Below, piece by piece: positions 16,076 to 24,246 of a stretch of 64,000 nucleotides of DNA; positions within the stretch are counted from its first letter, which is position 1; the number at the start of each line of letters is the position of its first letter. Under the pieces are notes generated by a model. The model searched no databases and was not told the origin of the DNA. It saw nothing but the letters and a program-made list of their open reading frames with translations. Source of the DNA: Selenomonadaceae bacterium (GTDB taxonomy: Bacteria > Bacillota > Negativicutes > Selenomonadales > Selenomonadaceae); contig JAFVEM010000016.1 in the NCBI GenBank assembly GCA_017476005.1, positions 1 through 64,000 on the forward strand. The letters are read 5' to 3'. The position numbers and the translations under genes are program-made.

Positions 16076-16909
16076 TCACGCTGTAGCAAATTGGGTTAGC
16101 AAAGCCACATAATAAACAAAAGGCGCGGTAAAAAGAACGCTGTCAAAGCGATCCAACACGCCGCCGTGTCCCGGTATGAGCCGCCCGGAATCCTTGATGC
16201 CCACATGGCGCTTGAGAACGGATTCCACCAAATCTCCTAGGGTGGCGACGGCGGCGATCCCCACCCCCAGCAAAGCCATCCATAGTGGCGGCAGGGAGAA
16301 GAATATTCCCAGCCCAGCAAGAGTCAAGGCCGTTCCCACCAGCGAACCTAAAAAGCCTTCAATGGTTTTATTGGGGCTGATGCCGGGGCAGAGTTTATGC
16401 CGCCCTATGGCCGAACCCACAAAATAGGCGAAAGAATCGCTGGCCCAAGTACCGATAAACATAATCCATATCAAGGCCGCGCCCACTGCAAACTCCCCCA
16501 AGGGAGTCGCGAGGGGCGCGCTTTCTTGTTCCCAAAAACGCAGGAGTACCAAGTGAGCAAAGGGCAGTCCCACATAGCACAGCCCTCCCAAGGAAATTAG
16601 CCCGTCGGGAAAAGTGACGCGACCGTGCAGGAGTACCGTTTCCGCCAGAATTACCAGAGTAATGCCCATTAAAACGGCTAGTAGCTCTTGGGAATTGCCA
16701 AAATAAGCGCAACCCCATATTAGCAAAAGGCCGATAATCCCGGTGATAATGGTGACGGAAACCCCTTTCAGGCCAAAGGCGTGGGAAAATTCCAGCCAAG
16801 CGATGAGGGAAAGCAAAAAGGCAAAGCCGCCAAAGATTAGGCCGCCGGTTTGAATCACCAAGGCGGCCAACGCTATACCCACCACGCCGGTTATAATCCT
16901 CGTCAGCAA
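16076..16909 (-). CDS. cdsA: Phosphatidate cytidylyltransferase
   Basis: This 277-residue membrane enzyme makes CDP-diacylglycerol from phosphatidate and CTP. It has about seven to eight hydrophobic segments and the family signature near the C-terminus: RHVGIKDSGRLIPGHGGVLD followed by RFDS. GRHKLCPGISPNKTIEGFLG is also typical. It begins at a TTG (16909) behind gggggaga. It is 13 bp downstream of uppS, the common uppS-cdsA pair of envelope lipid genes. Confidence 0.93.
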   Translation of the reverse strand: MLTRIITGVVGIALAALVIQTGGLIFGGFAFLLSLIAWLEFSHAFGLKGVSVTIITGIIGLLLIWGCAYFGNSQELLAVLMGITLVILAETVLLHGRVTFPDGLISLGGLCYVGLPFAHLVLLRFWEQESAPLATPLGEFAVGAALIWIMFIGTWASDSFAYFVGSAIGRHKLCPGISPNKTIEGFLGSLVGTALTLAGLGIFFSLPPLWMALLGVGIAAVATLGDLVESVLKRHVGIKDSGRLIPGHGGVLDRFDSVLFTAPFVYYVALLTQFATA

Positions 16910-16922
16910 ATATTCTCCCCCT

Positions 16923-17705
16923 TTACTTGTTCAAGCCGCCAAAACGGCGCTCCCTCTTGCCGAAATCTTCGATGGCCTCCACAAATTCTTCGGGGGTGAA
17001 GTCCGGCCAGTTGGTGTCCGTGAACCAAAGTTCGGCATAGGCCGATTGCCATAAGAGAAAATTCGAGAGGCGCTGGTCGCCGCTGGTTCTGATGACGAGA
17101 TCCACTGGATAGTTGCCGCAGGTGTCCAAGGCGTCCTCTATCATGCTTTCGTTGATGTCCTCCGGATTCAGCTCCCCATTTTTTGCTTTTTGGGCAAAAT
17201 TTTGCATGACTCGCAAGAGTTCGTCTTGGCCGCCGTAATTCACCGCCACGTTAAATTTCACGCCGGTATTGTTTTCCATGAGTTTTTCGGCGGCGCGCAT
17301 TTCTTTTTGCAGACTCTTAGGCAATCCTTCGATACGACCGATGAAATGTATTTGCACCTTGTACTCGTGCATTTCCTCCAGCTCGCGCATCAGGGATTCG
17401 GAAAAGAGTTTCATCAGGAAATCCACTTCCGTGTGGGGACGTTTCCAATTCTCGGTGGAAAAGGCATAAACCGTCAGGGCGTTCAGCTTCATGCCGCTGG
17501 CGGTTTTAAGGATATTTTTTAAGGCGGACACCCCGGTGGAATGTCCGGCGGTACGGAGCATCCCCTGCTGGGTGGCCCAGCGGCCGTTGCCGTCCATAAT
17601 CACCGCCACATGTTTGGGAAGCCTTTCCCAATTTATATTCCTAAACAGGGGGGACGACCTGTCGGGTACCGGGAAATCGTCGCGCCCGAATATTTTTTTT
17701 AACAC
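16923..17705 (-). CDS. uppS: Isoprenyl transferase (undecaprenyl diphosphate synthase)
   Basis: This 260-residue cis-prenyltransferase makes the C55 lipid carrier for peptidoglycan and surface glycans. It has HVAVIMDGNGRWA with the catalytic Asp, GHSTGV, TVYAFSTENWKRP, VNYGGQDELL and VIRTSGDQRLSNFLLWQSAY. A GTG start at 17705 has only a weak ribosome site. Upstream is a ferredoxin terminator, and I could not identify its own promoter. It is followed by cdsA. Confidence 0.94.
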   Translation of the reverse strand: MLKKIFGRDDFPVPDRSSPLFRNINWERLPKHVAVIMDGNGRWATQQGMLRTAGHSTGVSALKNILKTASGMKLNALTVYAFSTENWKRPHTEVDFLMKLFSESLMRELEEMHEYKVQIHFIGRIEGLPKSLQKEMRAAEKLMENNTGVKFNVAVNYGGQDELLRVMQNFAQKAKNGELNPEDINESMIEDALDTCGNYPVDLVIRTSGDQRLSNFLLWQSAYAELWFTDTNWPDFTPEEFVEAIEDFGKRERRFGGLNK

Positions 17706-17728
17706 GGTTCACACAACCTTTACTTTAC

Positions 17729-17753
17729 AAAAAAGCCCCTCGCAGGGAGGGGC
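17729..17753 (-). terminator. Terminator after the ferredoxin gene
   Basis: A 7-bp stem gcccctc (17735-17741) with gaggggc (17747-17753) is followed on the minus strand by six U. It separates the ferredoxin gene from uppS. Confidence 0.8.
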
Positions 17754-17774
17754 CGACACGCAAAAAAACTTAAA

Positions 17775-17945
17775 TCAGGGAGCCTCGATGGTAGATACGG
17801 GGCAACCGGCAGCGCAAGCGCCGCACTCGATGCATTTGTCCGGATCGATCTCGTAATGGGCGCTACCCTCGCTGATGGCCTCCACCGGGCAGGTAGAAGC
17901 GCAAGAACCGCAAGAAATGCAGTCGTCACCGATTTTGTAAGCCAT
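17775..17945 (-). CDS. 2[4Fe-4S] ferredoxin
   Basis: This 56-residue clostridial-type ferredoxin has two cluster motifs, CISCGSCASTCP (residues 9-20) and CIECGACAAGCP (residues 38-49). Each has the CxxCxxCxxxCP spacing for a low-potential [4Fe-4S] cluster. It is a soluble electron carrier for anaerobic redox enzymes. The start at 17945 has a strong ribosome site, taggaggt. It has its own terminator and no close partner gene. Confidence 0.95.
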   Translation of the reverse strand: MAYKIGDDCISCGSCASTCPVEAISEGSAHYEIDPDKCIECGACAAGCPVSTIEAP

Positions 17946-18050
17946 AATGAAAACCTCCTAAAAATACAATACACCACATTTATACACGCGACATAATCGC
18001 GATATATATCAAGCGTACTCCCCCCTGCCGCTTCGCGGCTTTCCCCCCTC

Positions 18051-18284
18051 TCAGATGGAGGTGTCCGCAGGGCGGAGGGAGTCCACCCCAACGCACTTCG
18101 CCGCCAACACAATTTCCAAGGAACCGTCTTCGAGGCGACGCTCACGCAGGACGTACAGCTGAGTCTCGTCCGTCCGAAAAAAATGTTTCGTGGGATAAGT
18201 CATAACGGTGGTATAGGCCGCGCCCTCGCTACGCAGTTTGGCTTCTACTTCCGGCCAAGGGCGACCTATATAAAAATCCTCCAT
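18051..18284 (-). CDS. Small protein coupled to frr, unknown
   Basis: This 77-residue protein starts MEDFYIGRPWPEVEAKLRSE and contains YTTVMTYPTKHFFRTDETQL followed by a strand-rich end. Its ATG shares one base with the frr stop (TGATG), so it is translated by coupling with frr. No membrane segment or metal motif is visible and I do not recognise a family. It is the last gene of the rpsB-tsf-pyrH-frr unit. Confidence 0.65.
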   Translation of the reverse strand: MEDFYIGRPWPEVEAKLRSEGAAYTTVMTYPTKHFFRTDETQLYVLRERRLEDGSLEIVLAAKCVGVDSLRPADTSI

Positions 18285-18841
18285 CAGACTTCCATGACCT
18301 CTTTTTCTTTGGCGGCCTTGGTGCTGTCAACTTGCTTGACGTATTTATCCGCCAGCTTTTGCATATCCTCTTGACCCTTTTTAACCTCGTCTTCTGTGGC
18401 CTCTTTGGCCTTTTCCAGCTTCTTGATGGCGTCGTTGCCGTCGCGGCGCAAATTGCGAATGGCGACCTTCGTTTCCTCCGCTTTTTTGCTCACGGTCTTG
18501 ACTATCTCCTGCCGTCGTTCTTGGGTGAGTTGCGGAATGGACAAGCGAATGGCGTTGCCGTCGGAGTTCGGCGTGAGTCCGAGATCCGATTTCATAATGG
18601 CCTTTTCGATGTCGTGGAGAATGGTTTTCTCCCAAGGCTGAATCACAATCATGCGCGGTTCCGGCACGGAAACTTTGGCCACTTGATTTACCGGGGTAGG
18701 GGTGCCGTAGTATTCCACCATAACTTTGTCGAGGAGTGCCGGCGTCGCCCGACCGGCTCTTAAAGTGGCATATTCACGCTTTAGCGCCTCGATGCTCTTT
18801 TTCATCTTGTCTTCTTGGGCGGCTATAACGTCCTTAATCAT
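18284..18841 (-). CDS. frr: Ribosome recycling factor
   Basis: This 185-residue protein has the standard length and sequence of ribosome recycling factor, which splits post-termination ribosomes with EF-G. It has MKKSIEALKREYATLRAGRA, YYGTPTPVNQVAKVSVPEPR, GNAIRLSIPQLTQERRQE and RNLRRDGNDAIKKLEK. It is 7 bp downstream of pyrH, in the conserved rpsB-tsf-pyrH-frr order. Confidence 0.96.
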   Translation of the reverse strand: MIKDVIAAQEDKMKKSIEALKREYATLRAGRATPALLDKVMVEYYGTPTPVNQVAKVSVPEPRMIVIQPWEKTILHDIEKAIMKSDLGLTPNSDGNAIRLSIPQLTQERRQEIVKTVSKKAEETKVAIRNLRRDGNDAIKKLEKAKEATEDEVKKGQEDMQKLADKYVKQVDSTKAAKEKEVMEV

Positions 18842-18848
18842 GTTATCC

Positions 18849-19562
18849 TTAGCCTCCTACGGTGGTACCTATATCCTCGCCCAAGGCCGCCTTGAGAATG
18901 TTTTCGTGGGGGTCGATGTTAAAAACCACCAGCTGGATGCGGTTATCCATGCACAGGGAAGTGGCCGTGGAGTCCATAACATGTAATCCCTGATTGAGGA
19001 TGTCTATGTATTTCAGCTCTTTGTATTTTTTCGCTTGGGGATTTTTATTGGGATCGGCATCGTAAATGCCGTCGGTTCCCTTTTTCGCCATTAAAATGAC
19101 ATCGGCTTCTATTTCGGCGGCTCTCAGCGCCGCCGTGGTATCGGTGGAAAAATAGGGATTGCCGGTGCCGGCGCCGAAGATGACCACCCGTCCCTTTTCC
19201 ATGTGCCGAATGGCCTTGCGGCGAATGTAGAGTTCCGCCACCTGCCGCATTTCAATGGCAGTTTGCACCCGGGTGTCCACGTCCATTTTTTCCAAGGCAT
19301 CCTGCAAAGCTAGGGCGTTCATCACCGTGGCCATCATGCCCATATAATCGGCTTGGGCGCGATCCATGCCCTTGGCGGAGCCGGAGAGGCCGCGCCAAAT
19401 GTTGCCGCCGCCGACCACCACCGCCACGTCCAGTCCATGCTCGCGCACGGCCTTTACTTGCACCGCAATGTCTTCCACCACTTCGGGATTTATGCCAAAC
19501 CCTTGGTCGCCGGCCAAGGATTCGCCGCTGAGTTTTAAGACGACGCGCCGGTATTTAGCCAA
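18849..19562 (-). CDS. pyrH: UMP kinase
   Basis: This 237-residue hexameric UMP kinase phosphorylates UMP to UDP. It contains [23 protein letters not shown] and [16 protein letters not shown], all family motifs of the amino acid kinase fold. The start is a TTG at 19562 behind atggggg. It lies between tsf and frr. Confidence 0.95.
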   Translation of the reverse strand: MAKYRRVVLKLSGESLAGDQGFGINPEVVEDIAVQVKAVREHGLDVAVVVGGGNIWRGLSGSAKGMDRAQADYMGMMATVMNALALQDALEKMDVDTRVQTAIEMRQVAELYIRRKAIRHMEKGRVVIFGAGTGNPYFSTDTTAALRAAEIEADVILMAKKGTDGIYDADPNKNPQAKKYKELKYIDILNQGLHVMDSTATSLCMDNRIQLVVFNIDPHENILKAALGEDIGTTVGG

Positions 19563-19584
19563 ATTAAAACCCCCATTCAGCTCT

Positions 19585-20481
19585 TTACTTCATTTGCGCC
19601 GCAACTTCGGCAGCGAAATCCTCTTGCTTCTTCTCAATTCCTTCGCCCAGCTGATAGCGGACAAACTGCTTCACCTTGACAGCGCCCAGCACATCCTGCA
19701 CCGTTTTTTCGCTGTCCTTCACGAAAACCTGCTCCGTAAGGCAGGACTCCTTGTAGAACTTATCGACGCGGCCTTCCACCATTTTCTCCACAATCATGTT
19801 GATGCGGTCTTTGGGCATCTTCTTTTTCTTCTCGTCCTTTTCGATGTCCTCAAGAGCTTGCTTACGCAGAACTTCTTTTTCGTGTTCCAAGTCGGCGGCG
19901 TTCACTCCGCTCCGATCCACCGCCGTGGGAGCCGCGGCCGCTATCTGCATGGCCATGTCTTTGCCCAGTTGCTCGTCGCCGCCGGTGAGTTCCACCAAAA
20001 CGCCGATTTTGCCTCCCATGTGAATGTAGCTGGCCAGCTTGCCGCCCGTTTCAATGCAAGCAAAACGGCGCAGGGAAATTTTTTCGCCGATGGTGGCGGT
20101 GGCTTCAATGACGAGGTCGGACACCTTTTTGCCCCCAAGCTCGCTAGCCTCCAGCTCCGCTAAATCCTTGGGCTTCACGGCGGCAATATGCTTTACGATT
20201 TTGTCTTCCAAAGCGCGGAACTGCTCGTTGCCGGCGGCAAAATCCGTCTCGCAGTTTATTTCCACGATAACCCCGGTATTCCCGTCAACGTAAGCGGCTA
20301 CCGCCCCTTCGGCGGCTACCCGTCCGGCCTTTTTCTCTGCCTTGGCAATGCCCTTTTCCCTGAGATAATCAATAGCCTTCGCCATGTCGCCGCCGGTCTC
20401 GGTAAGCGCCTTCTTGCAATCCATCATGCCGGCGCCGGTTTTCTCTCGCAAATCCTTCACCATCGCTGCCGATATTGCCAT
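19585..20481 (-). CDS. tsf: Elongation factor Ts
   Basis: This 298-residue protein is the guanine nucleotide exchange factor for EF-Tu. The N-terminal domain has [20 protein letters not shown], and the dimerisation/core domain has [13 protein letters not shown] and [14 protein letters not shown]. It starts with ATG at 20481 after aggaggca and follows rpsB after a 75-bp gap. Confidence 0.96.
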   Translation of the reverse strand: MAISAAMVKDLREKTGAGMMDCKKALTETGGDMAKAIDYLREKGIAKAEKKAGRVAAEGAVAAYVDGNTGVIVEINCETDFAAGNEQFRALEDKIVKHIAAVKPKDLAELEASELGGKKVSDLVIEATATIGEKISLRRFACIETGGKLASYIHMGGKIGVLVELTGGDEQLGKDMAMQIAAAAPTAVDRSGVNAADLEHEKEVLRKQALEDIEKDEKKKKMPKDRINMIVEKMVEGRVDKFYKESCLTEQVFVKDSEKTVQDVLGAVKVKQFVRYQLGEGIEKKQEDFAAEVAAQMK

Positions 20482-20556
20482 TTATTTTCTGCCTCCTATA
20501 AAAATAGGGTAAGGGATAAACCCCTTACCCCGGTTTTCTTGTGTTTAATAAATTTA

Positions 20557-21264
20557 TTATTCCCCTTCGCTGGCGCCGTCTTCGCCTTGACGACCTTCCA
20601 AAACCGCGTCGGCCATGCGTCCCGTCAAGAGTTTCACGGCGCGGATAGCGTCGTCGTTGCCGGGGATAACGTAGTCAATCTCGTCCGGGTCGCAGTTGGT
20701 ATCCACAATAGCCACGATGGGGATGCGCATCTTTCTGGCTTCCGCCACGGCGATACGTTCTTTTCGGGGGTCAACCACAAAAATAGCGCCGGGGAGTCGT
20801 CCCATTTCCTTAATGCCGCCCAAATATTTTTCCAGCTTGGCCATTTCGTGGCGCAGTCCCATGACTTCCTTCTTGGTGAGAACGTCGAAGGTGCCGTCTG
20901 CCTCCATGGCCTCCAGTTCTTTCAGGCGAGCAACTCGTTTCTGGATGGTCTGGAAGTTAGTCATCATGCCGCCCAGCCAGCGCTCGTTCACATAGAACAT
21001 ACCGGCGCGCACAGCCTCATCGCGGACAGCGTCCTGAGCCTGCTTCTTGGTTCCCACAAAGAGAACGGACTTGCCCTCTTCTGCCACGCTGCGCAAAAAT
21101 TCGTAAGCCTCGTCAACCTTCCGCACGGTCTTCTGCAAGTCGATGATGTAAATCCCGTTGCGTTCGGTGAAGATGTAACGCGCCATCTTCGGATTCCAAC
21201 GGCGCGTCTGATGACCGAAATGCACTCCGGCCTCCAAAAGTTGTTTCATTGATACAACACCCAA
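20557..21264 (-). CDS. rpsB: 30S ribosomal protein S2
   Basis: This 235-residue ribosomal protein S2 carries [49 protein letters not shown], and [15 protein letters not shown] place the start at the TTG at 21264, 7 nt after aggaggtgc. This gives [10 protein letters not shown], matching the usual MSVISMKQLL. A longer frame to 21318 is not supported. It is first in the rpsB-tsf-pyrH-frr unit and has a strong promoter with a leader of about 100 nt. Confidence 0.96.
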   Translation of the reverse strand: MGVVSMKQLLEAGVHFGHQTRRWNPKMARYIFTERNGIYIIDLQKTVRKVDEAYEFLRSVAEEGKSVLFVGTKKQAQDAVRDEAVRAGMFYVNERWLGGMMTNFQTIQKRVARLKELEAMEADGTFDVLTKKEVMGLRHEMAKLEKYLGGIKEMGRLPGAIFVVDPRKERIAVAEARKMRIPIVAIVDTNCDPDEIDYVIPGNDDAIRAVKLLTGRMADAVLEGRQGEDGASEGE

Positions 21265-21372
21265 AACGGTGCACCTCCTGTTTTTTCTGCCGCGCCCCTC
21301 GCGTGTCGCCGTCACCAATGGTTGGCACAGAGCGACTATCGGTCAGCGCGTGATAATTTCCAAACAGGTGGT

Positions 21373-21401
21373 AGTATAACATAGTTTTGCGGCGGTGACA
21401 A
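21373..21401 (-). promoter_or_regulatory. Promoter of rpsB-tsf-pyrH-frr
   Basis: On the minus strand TTGTCA (21396-21401), a 17-bp spacer and TATACT (21373-21378) lie about 108 bp upstream of the rpsB start. The upstream flank is A/T-rich (21400-21430). The leader could hold an S2 autoregulatory structure, but I could not assign one. Confidence 0.75.
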
Positions 21402-21429
21402 ATTTTTTTCAAATAAAAAATATTTTTTT

Positions 21430-21715
21430 CACTCTCCTGTCAAGCAAACCTGTAGCCGTCTGCACTTCTATAGTAAACGAAATTAAATTTAGTGATTTGA
21501 ATTATATCCCAATATCGGCAAATTCACGACGTGGAGTCTTATATGAAACCACATTATTGAGCGTATTCAATAAAAAAATCATTAGAGCAGATGCAAAAAA
21601 GTGCTTGGCAGCGTATGTAGCTTGCTATATAATTGCAATATCAACACGACGCGAGCCGCCGAGCAAGAGCGCGGCAGGTTTTCGCAACTTAACACAACAT
21701 TCAACACTTTCTCGT
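21430..21715. other. A/T-rich intergenic remnant, no gene supported
   Basis: This region between rpsB and the DUF4127 gene is clearly more A/T-rich than its surroundings. A plus-strand open frame crosses it and runs on through the terminator hairpin to 21796, so it is not credible as a whole. I see no ribosome site or known domain. It could be a decayed gene fragment. Confidence 0.5.
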
Positions 21716-21768
21716 AAAAAAGGGCTGTCGCACGAAGGAAAAAACTCTTCGTGCGACAGCCCCTTTTT
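21716..21768. terminator. Bidirectional terminator after the DUF4127 gene
   Basis: A perfect 16-bp stem, gggctgtcgcacgaag (21722-21737) with its complement (21747-21762), is flanked by A and T runs on both sides. Confidence 0.9.
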
Positions 21769-21784
21769 CTTTTGGCCGTTAGCC

Positions 21785-23452
21785 TTATTTATTTAGCTTG
21801 AGTATCGGTTCATTGCTGGGAAGCCCATGCTCGATTTCCGCTTCAAACATTCGGTTCCAAGGAAAGCTGACTTCGATGGTGGCTAGGGTATTCAGCGGCG
21901 GTAGGCTGGCCGTCACAAATTCTTTCATGAAACGGGATGACCTGACGGACACGGAATCAAGTTTGGAATCCAAATTGCCGTATAAGCCATCCCCTTTTAG
22001 CCAAGTGAGTTGCCGCGCCACGGTGTTCCGCACGTTGGCCTGATACGCCCAGTCATCCAAATACCGCGTCAGGAGAATGTCTTCGCGGTCTTCGGTATTC
22101 ATCCGTCCCGACAACACTCCGGCGCCAATGGCAAAACCGGTGCTGTTGGTGGGGGTATTCCACCCGGCATAAGACCTGAGCTTAAAGAGCTGGCCGTTCT
22201 TTTTGAGATTTTCCATGAGGGTATTGTCGGCGCCGTTGGCGTAAGCCACATCCGCTACTCCCAAGGGATAGCCCTTGCTGAGATAATCGGTGACAATGTC
22301 GGCAAAGTAGTCCGTGCCTTCCCGTTTGCGACCGTCGTTGGCGCGTTCTCCGGCTTCAAAGGTGCGGCCGCTGGGATTGGTGTTGATGGCCAGTACCAAA
22401 TCGGCTTTGTCCGGCTCGTAGGCGTCGGTGGCGCCGGCTACGCTGATAGCGTCGGCCACCGATTGACTTAGACGCTCGTCGGAATAAGCCGGGATGGTAT
22501 AAGAGCCGTTGCCCCAGTTATACCTAGCAAAGACCGTGGGAATTTCTCCCGTCAGGTGATTCACCGCTCGCGCTAGCAGCAGAACCCCTACTTCGTCAAT
22601 ACCGGCCATGGACTGATAAATATCCTCGGACAGCCCTTGGCTGTATTCCTCCAAGTGCCGCCGTTCCAAGTGAGTTTGGGAATAGGGGGCGTTATCGTCG
22701 CGACCGATGACCAAATAATTAAAAACACCTTGCCGACACAGTTCCATCAGGTGCTTATTGACCTCAAAATTTTTACTGCGTCGTCCCATCCAATCGGTGA
22801 GGCTCTTTTCCGGTATCAGCCGCCCCAAGAACTCATATTCTTTAGTTTCTCTCGCGGTAAGACCTTCCACTTCCGCCTTGTCTTTCAGCAACGTGTAGCG
22901 AAAAATGTCCGAACCGTAGAGCCGGTAATAATCCGGCTCCTCGTGTCCCGAAGCCTCGCCGGATTTCGGCGTCCGCATCAGGGAACTAAAGACAAAAACT
23001 TGCAGGTTTGGGTAGAGATGGTGAAATTCGTTAAAGCGTCCAGCCCTCTCCAGCAACCGGCGTTGGGTCTCGTTGTGTTTTCTTGACCCCACCAAACTGC
23101 CGTAAATCATGGAATCGGCGGAAACCACCGCCACGTCGGCTTCGTTGGCGTTGGTCTCCAGCCAGTCCCAAAGTTTCTCCGGATTCCCCAAATCCTCACG
23201 GTTCCCCAGCAAGTGATCCGGCGGCACTACCACGTTGTAGCCTAATTTTTTTACCACTTCGGCGGTTTGCGCGTTGGAAATGGGGCGGTTATCGTGGGGG
23301 ATATAAACGATTTTCTTAGGCGCGTCGGCGTCTTTTTTCTTGGCCGCCTCGGCCGTCTGTCCGTTAAAACTCAGGCTCAAAACCCCGACGGTTACGAGAC
23401 CCCATACCAAAACTTTACCTAATTTAATTAACTTATTGCCTTGCTTCTCCAA
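21785..23452 (-). CDS. DUF4127 family exported protein
   Basis: This 555-residue protein starts with a signal peptide (hydrophobic segment residues 13-30, then TAEAA) and matches DUF4127, a family of large proteins in Bacillota. It has KIVYIPHDNRPISNAQTAEV just after the signal, then VVVPPDHLLGNREDLGNP, VVSADSMIYGSLVGSRKH and LVIGRDDNAPYSQTHLERR. The conserved Asp, His and Asn residues look like an enzyme active site, but no activity is established. It lies 21 bp downstream of the DUF2225 gene on the same strand. Confidence 0.82.
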   Translation of the reverse strand: MEKQGNKLIKLGKVLVWGLVTVGVLSLSFNGQTAEAAKKKDADAPKKIVYIPHDNRPISNAQTAEVVKKLGYNVVVPPDHLLGNREDLGNPEKLWDWLETNANEADVAVVSADSMIYGSLVGSRKHNETQRRLLERAGRFNEFHHLYPNLQVFVFSSLMRTPKSGEASGHEEPDYYRLYGSDIFRYTLLKDKAEVEGLTARETKEYEFLGRLIPEKSLTDWMGRRSKNFEVNKHLMELCRQGVFNYLVIGRDDNAPYSQTHLERRHLEEYSQGLSEDIYQSMAGIDEVGVLLLARAVNHLTGEIPTVFARYNWGNGSYTIPAYSDERLSQSVADAISVAGATDAYEPDKADLVLAINTNPSGRTFEAGERANDGRKREGTDYFADIVTDYLSKGYPLGVADVAYANGADNTLMENLKKNGQLFKLRSYAGWNTPTNSTGFAIGAGVLSGRMNTEDREDILLTRYLDDWAYQANVRNTVARQLTWLKGDGLYGNLDSKLDSVSVRSSRFMKEFVTASLPPLNTLATIEVSFPWNRMFEAEIEHGLPSNEPILKLNK

Positions 23453-23473
23453 ACAGTTTTCGACTCCCGTTTC

Positions 23474-24172
23474 TTACTTCTTTTCATCTTTGTCGGCCTC
23501 GCCCTTCATTTCCCGAATGGTTTGCCATAGGTCGCGAGCGCGATCGAAGGTTTTCGGCTCTTGGGTACGCAGAGCTTGCTCGCCCATGATACGGCTCAAA
23601 TACTGGGTGGATTTCTCCAAATCCCCCATGCGGTAATAGATGGCGCCCACGAGATATATGGCCATGTTGTCCGTCAGGTTCCCGATGGGGTAACGCTCTT
23701 TCATGATGGACTGGTCGTAAAGGTCGGCGGCCTTCTGGAGGTACTCGTTTTCCTTATCCTTTTCGCCGGTTTCCCGATAAACCCAAGCGAGGTTCAGGTT
23801 CAAACCGGCGCGATGCCCCATGGATTCTCCCATAATCTCGGCGTAGTGGATAGCCAGCTCATAGGAGGCAATGGCTTCGGGTACGCCCCGTTCCTCGGTA
23901 AATTCCATGTGCAATTTCTTTTCCGCTAGGTAATCCTTTACCAAACGTTTGGGCTTGGGAGAAATGTTGCCCAAAAAATGCTTTTCGTCGGCGGCAAAAC
24001 CGCAATGCTCGCAGAACCAAATCTTATAGAAATAGGGATTGAACCCCTTGTAGTGCGTGCAGAAATCCTCGTCGGTCTTTTCCACCACCAGCCGGGACTT
24101 GGTTTTCACCACCCGGGTGGATTCGCCGCAGATGGGGCAGGGCTTTTGCACCACAAAAGTAAACTCAGCCAT
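23474..24172 (-). CDS. DUF2225 family protein with zinc-ribbon and TPR-like repeats
   Basis: This 232-residue protein has an N-terminal zinc-ribbon-like part with two CxxC pairs, CPICGES (residues 12-18) and WFCEHCGFAA (about residues 53-62). Helical repeats follow (YAEIMGESMGHRAGLNLNLA, YRMGDLEKSTQYLSRIMGEQ) that look like TPR units. This is the DUF2225 architecture common in Negativicutes and Clostridia. Function is unknown. The start follows aaggagat, and it is 21 bp upstream of the DUF4127 gene. Confidence 0.8.
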   Translation of the reverse strand: MAEFTFVVQKPCPICGESTRVVKTKSRLVVEKTDEDFCTHYKGFNPYFYKIWFCEHCGFAADEKHFLGNISPKPKRLVKDYLAEKKLHMEFTEERGVPEAIASYELAIHYAEIMGESMGHRAGLNLNLAWVYRETGEKDKENEYLQKAADLYDQSIMKERYPIGNLTDNMAIYLVGAIYYRMGDLEKSTQYLSRIMGEQALRTQEPKTFDRARDLWQTIREMKGEADKDEKK

Positions 24173-24192
24173 GTAAATATCTCCTTTCTACA

Positions 24193-24226
24193 TATGCTGT
24201 GCTGCAAGTAACCACAGCACAGCATA
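24193..24226. repeat. Perfect 12-bp inverted repeat between the amylase fusion and DUF2225
   Basis: tatgctgtgctg (24193-24204) and cagcacagcata (24215-24226) form a hairpin with a 10-nt loop and no following U run. It lies 20 bp upstream of the DUF2225 start codon. It could be an operator, a processing site or a weak terminator for the glycogen operon. Confidence 0.6.
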
Positions 24227-24246
24227 ACACAAAAGCGGCACAAAAA

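Noticed and set aside
21395-21796. Plus-strand frame of 133 codons
   Set aside because: It runs through the rpsB promoter and a terminator hairpin and into the DUF4127 gene's end, so it cannot be a real gene.
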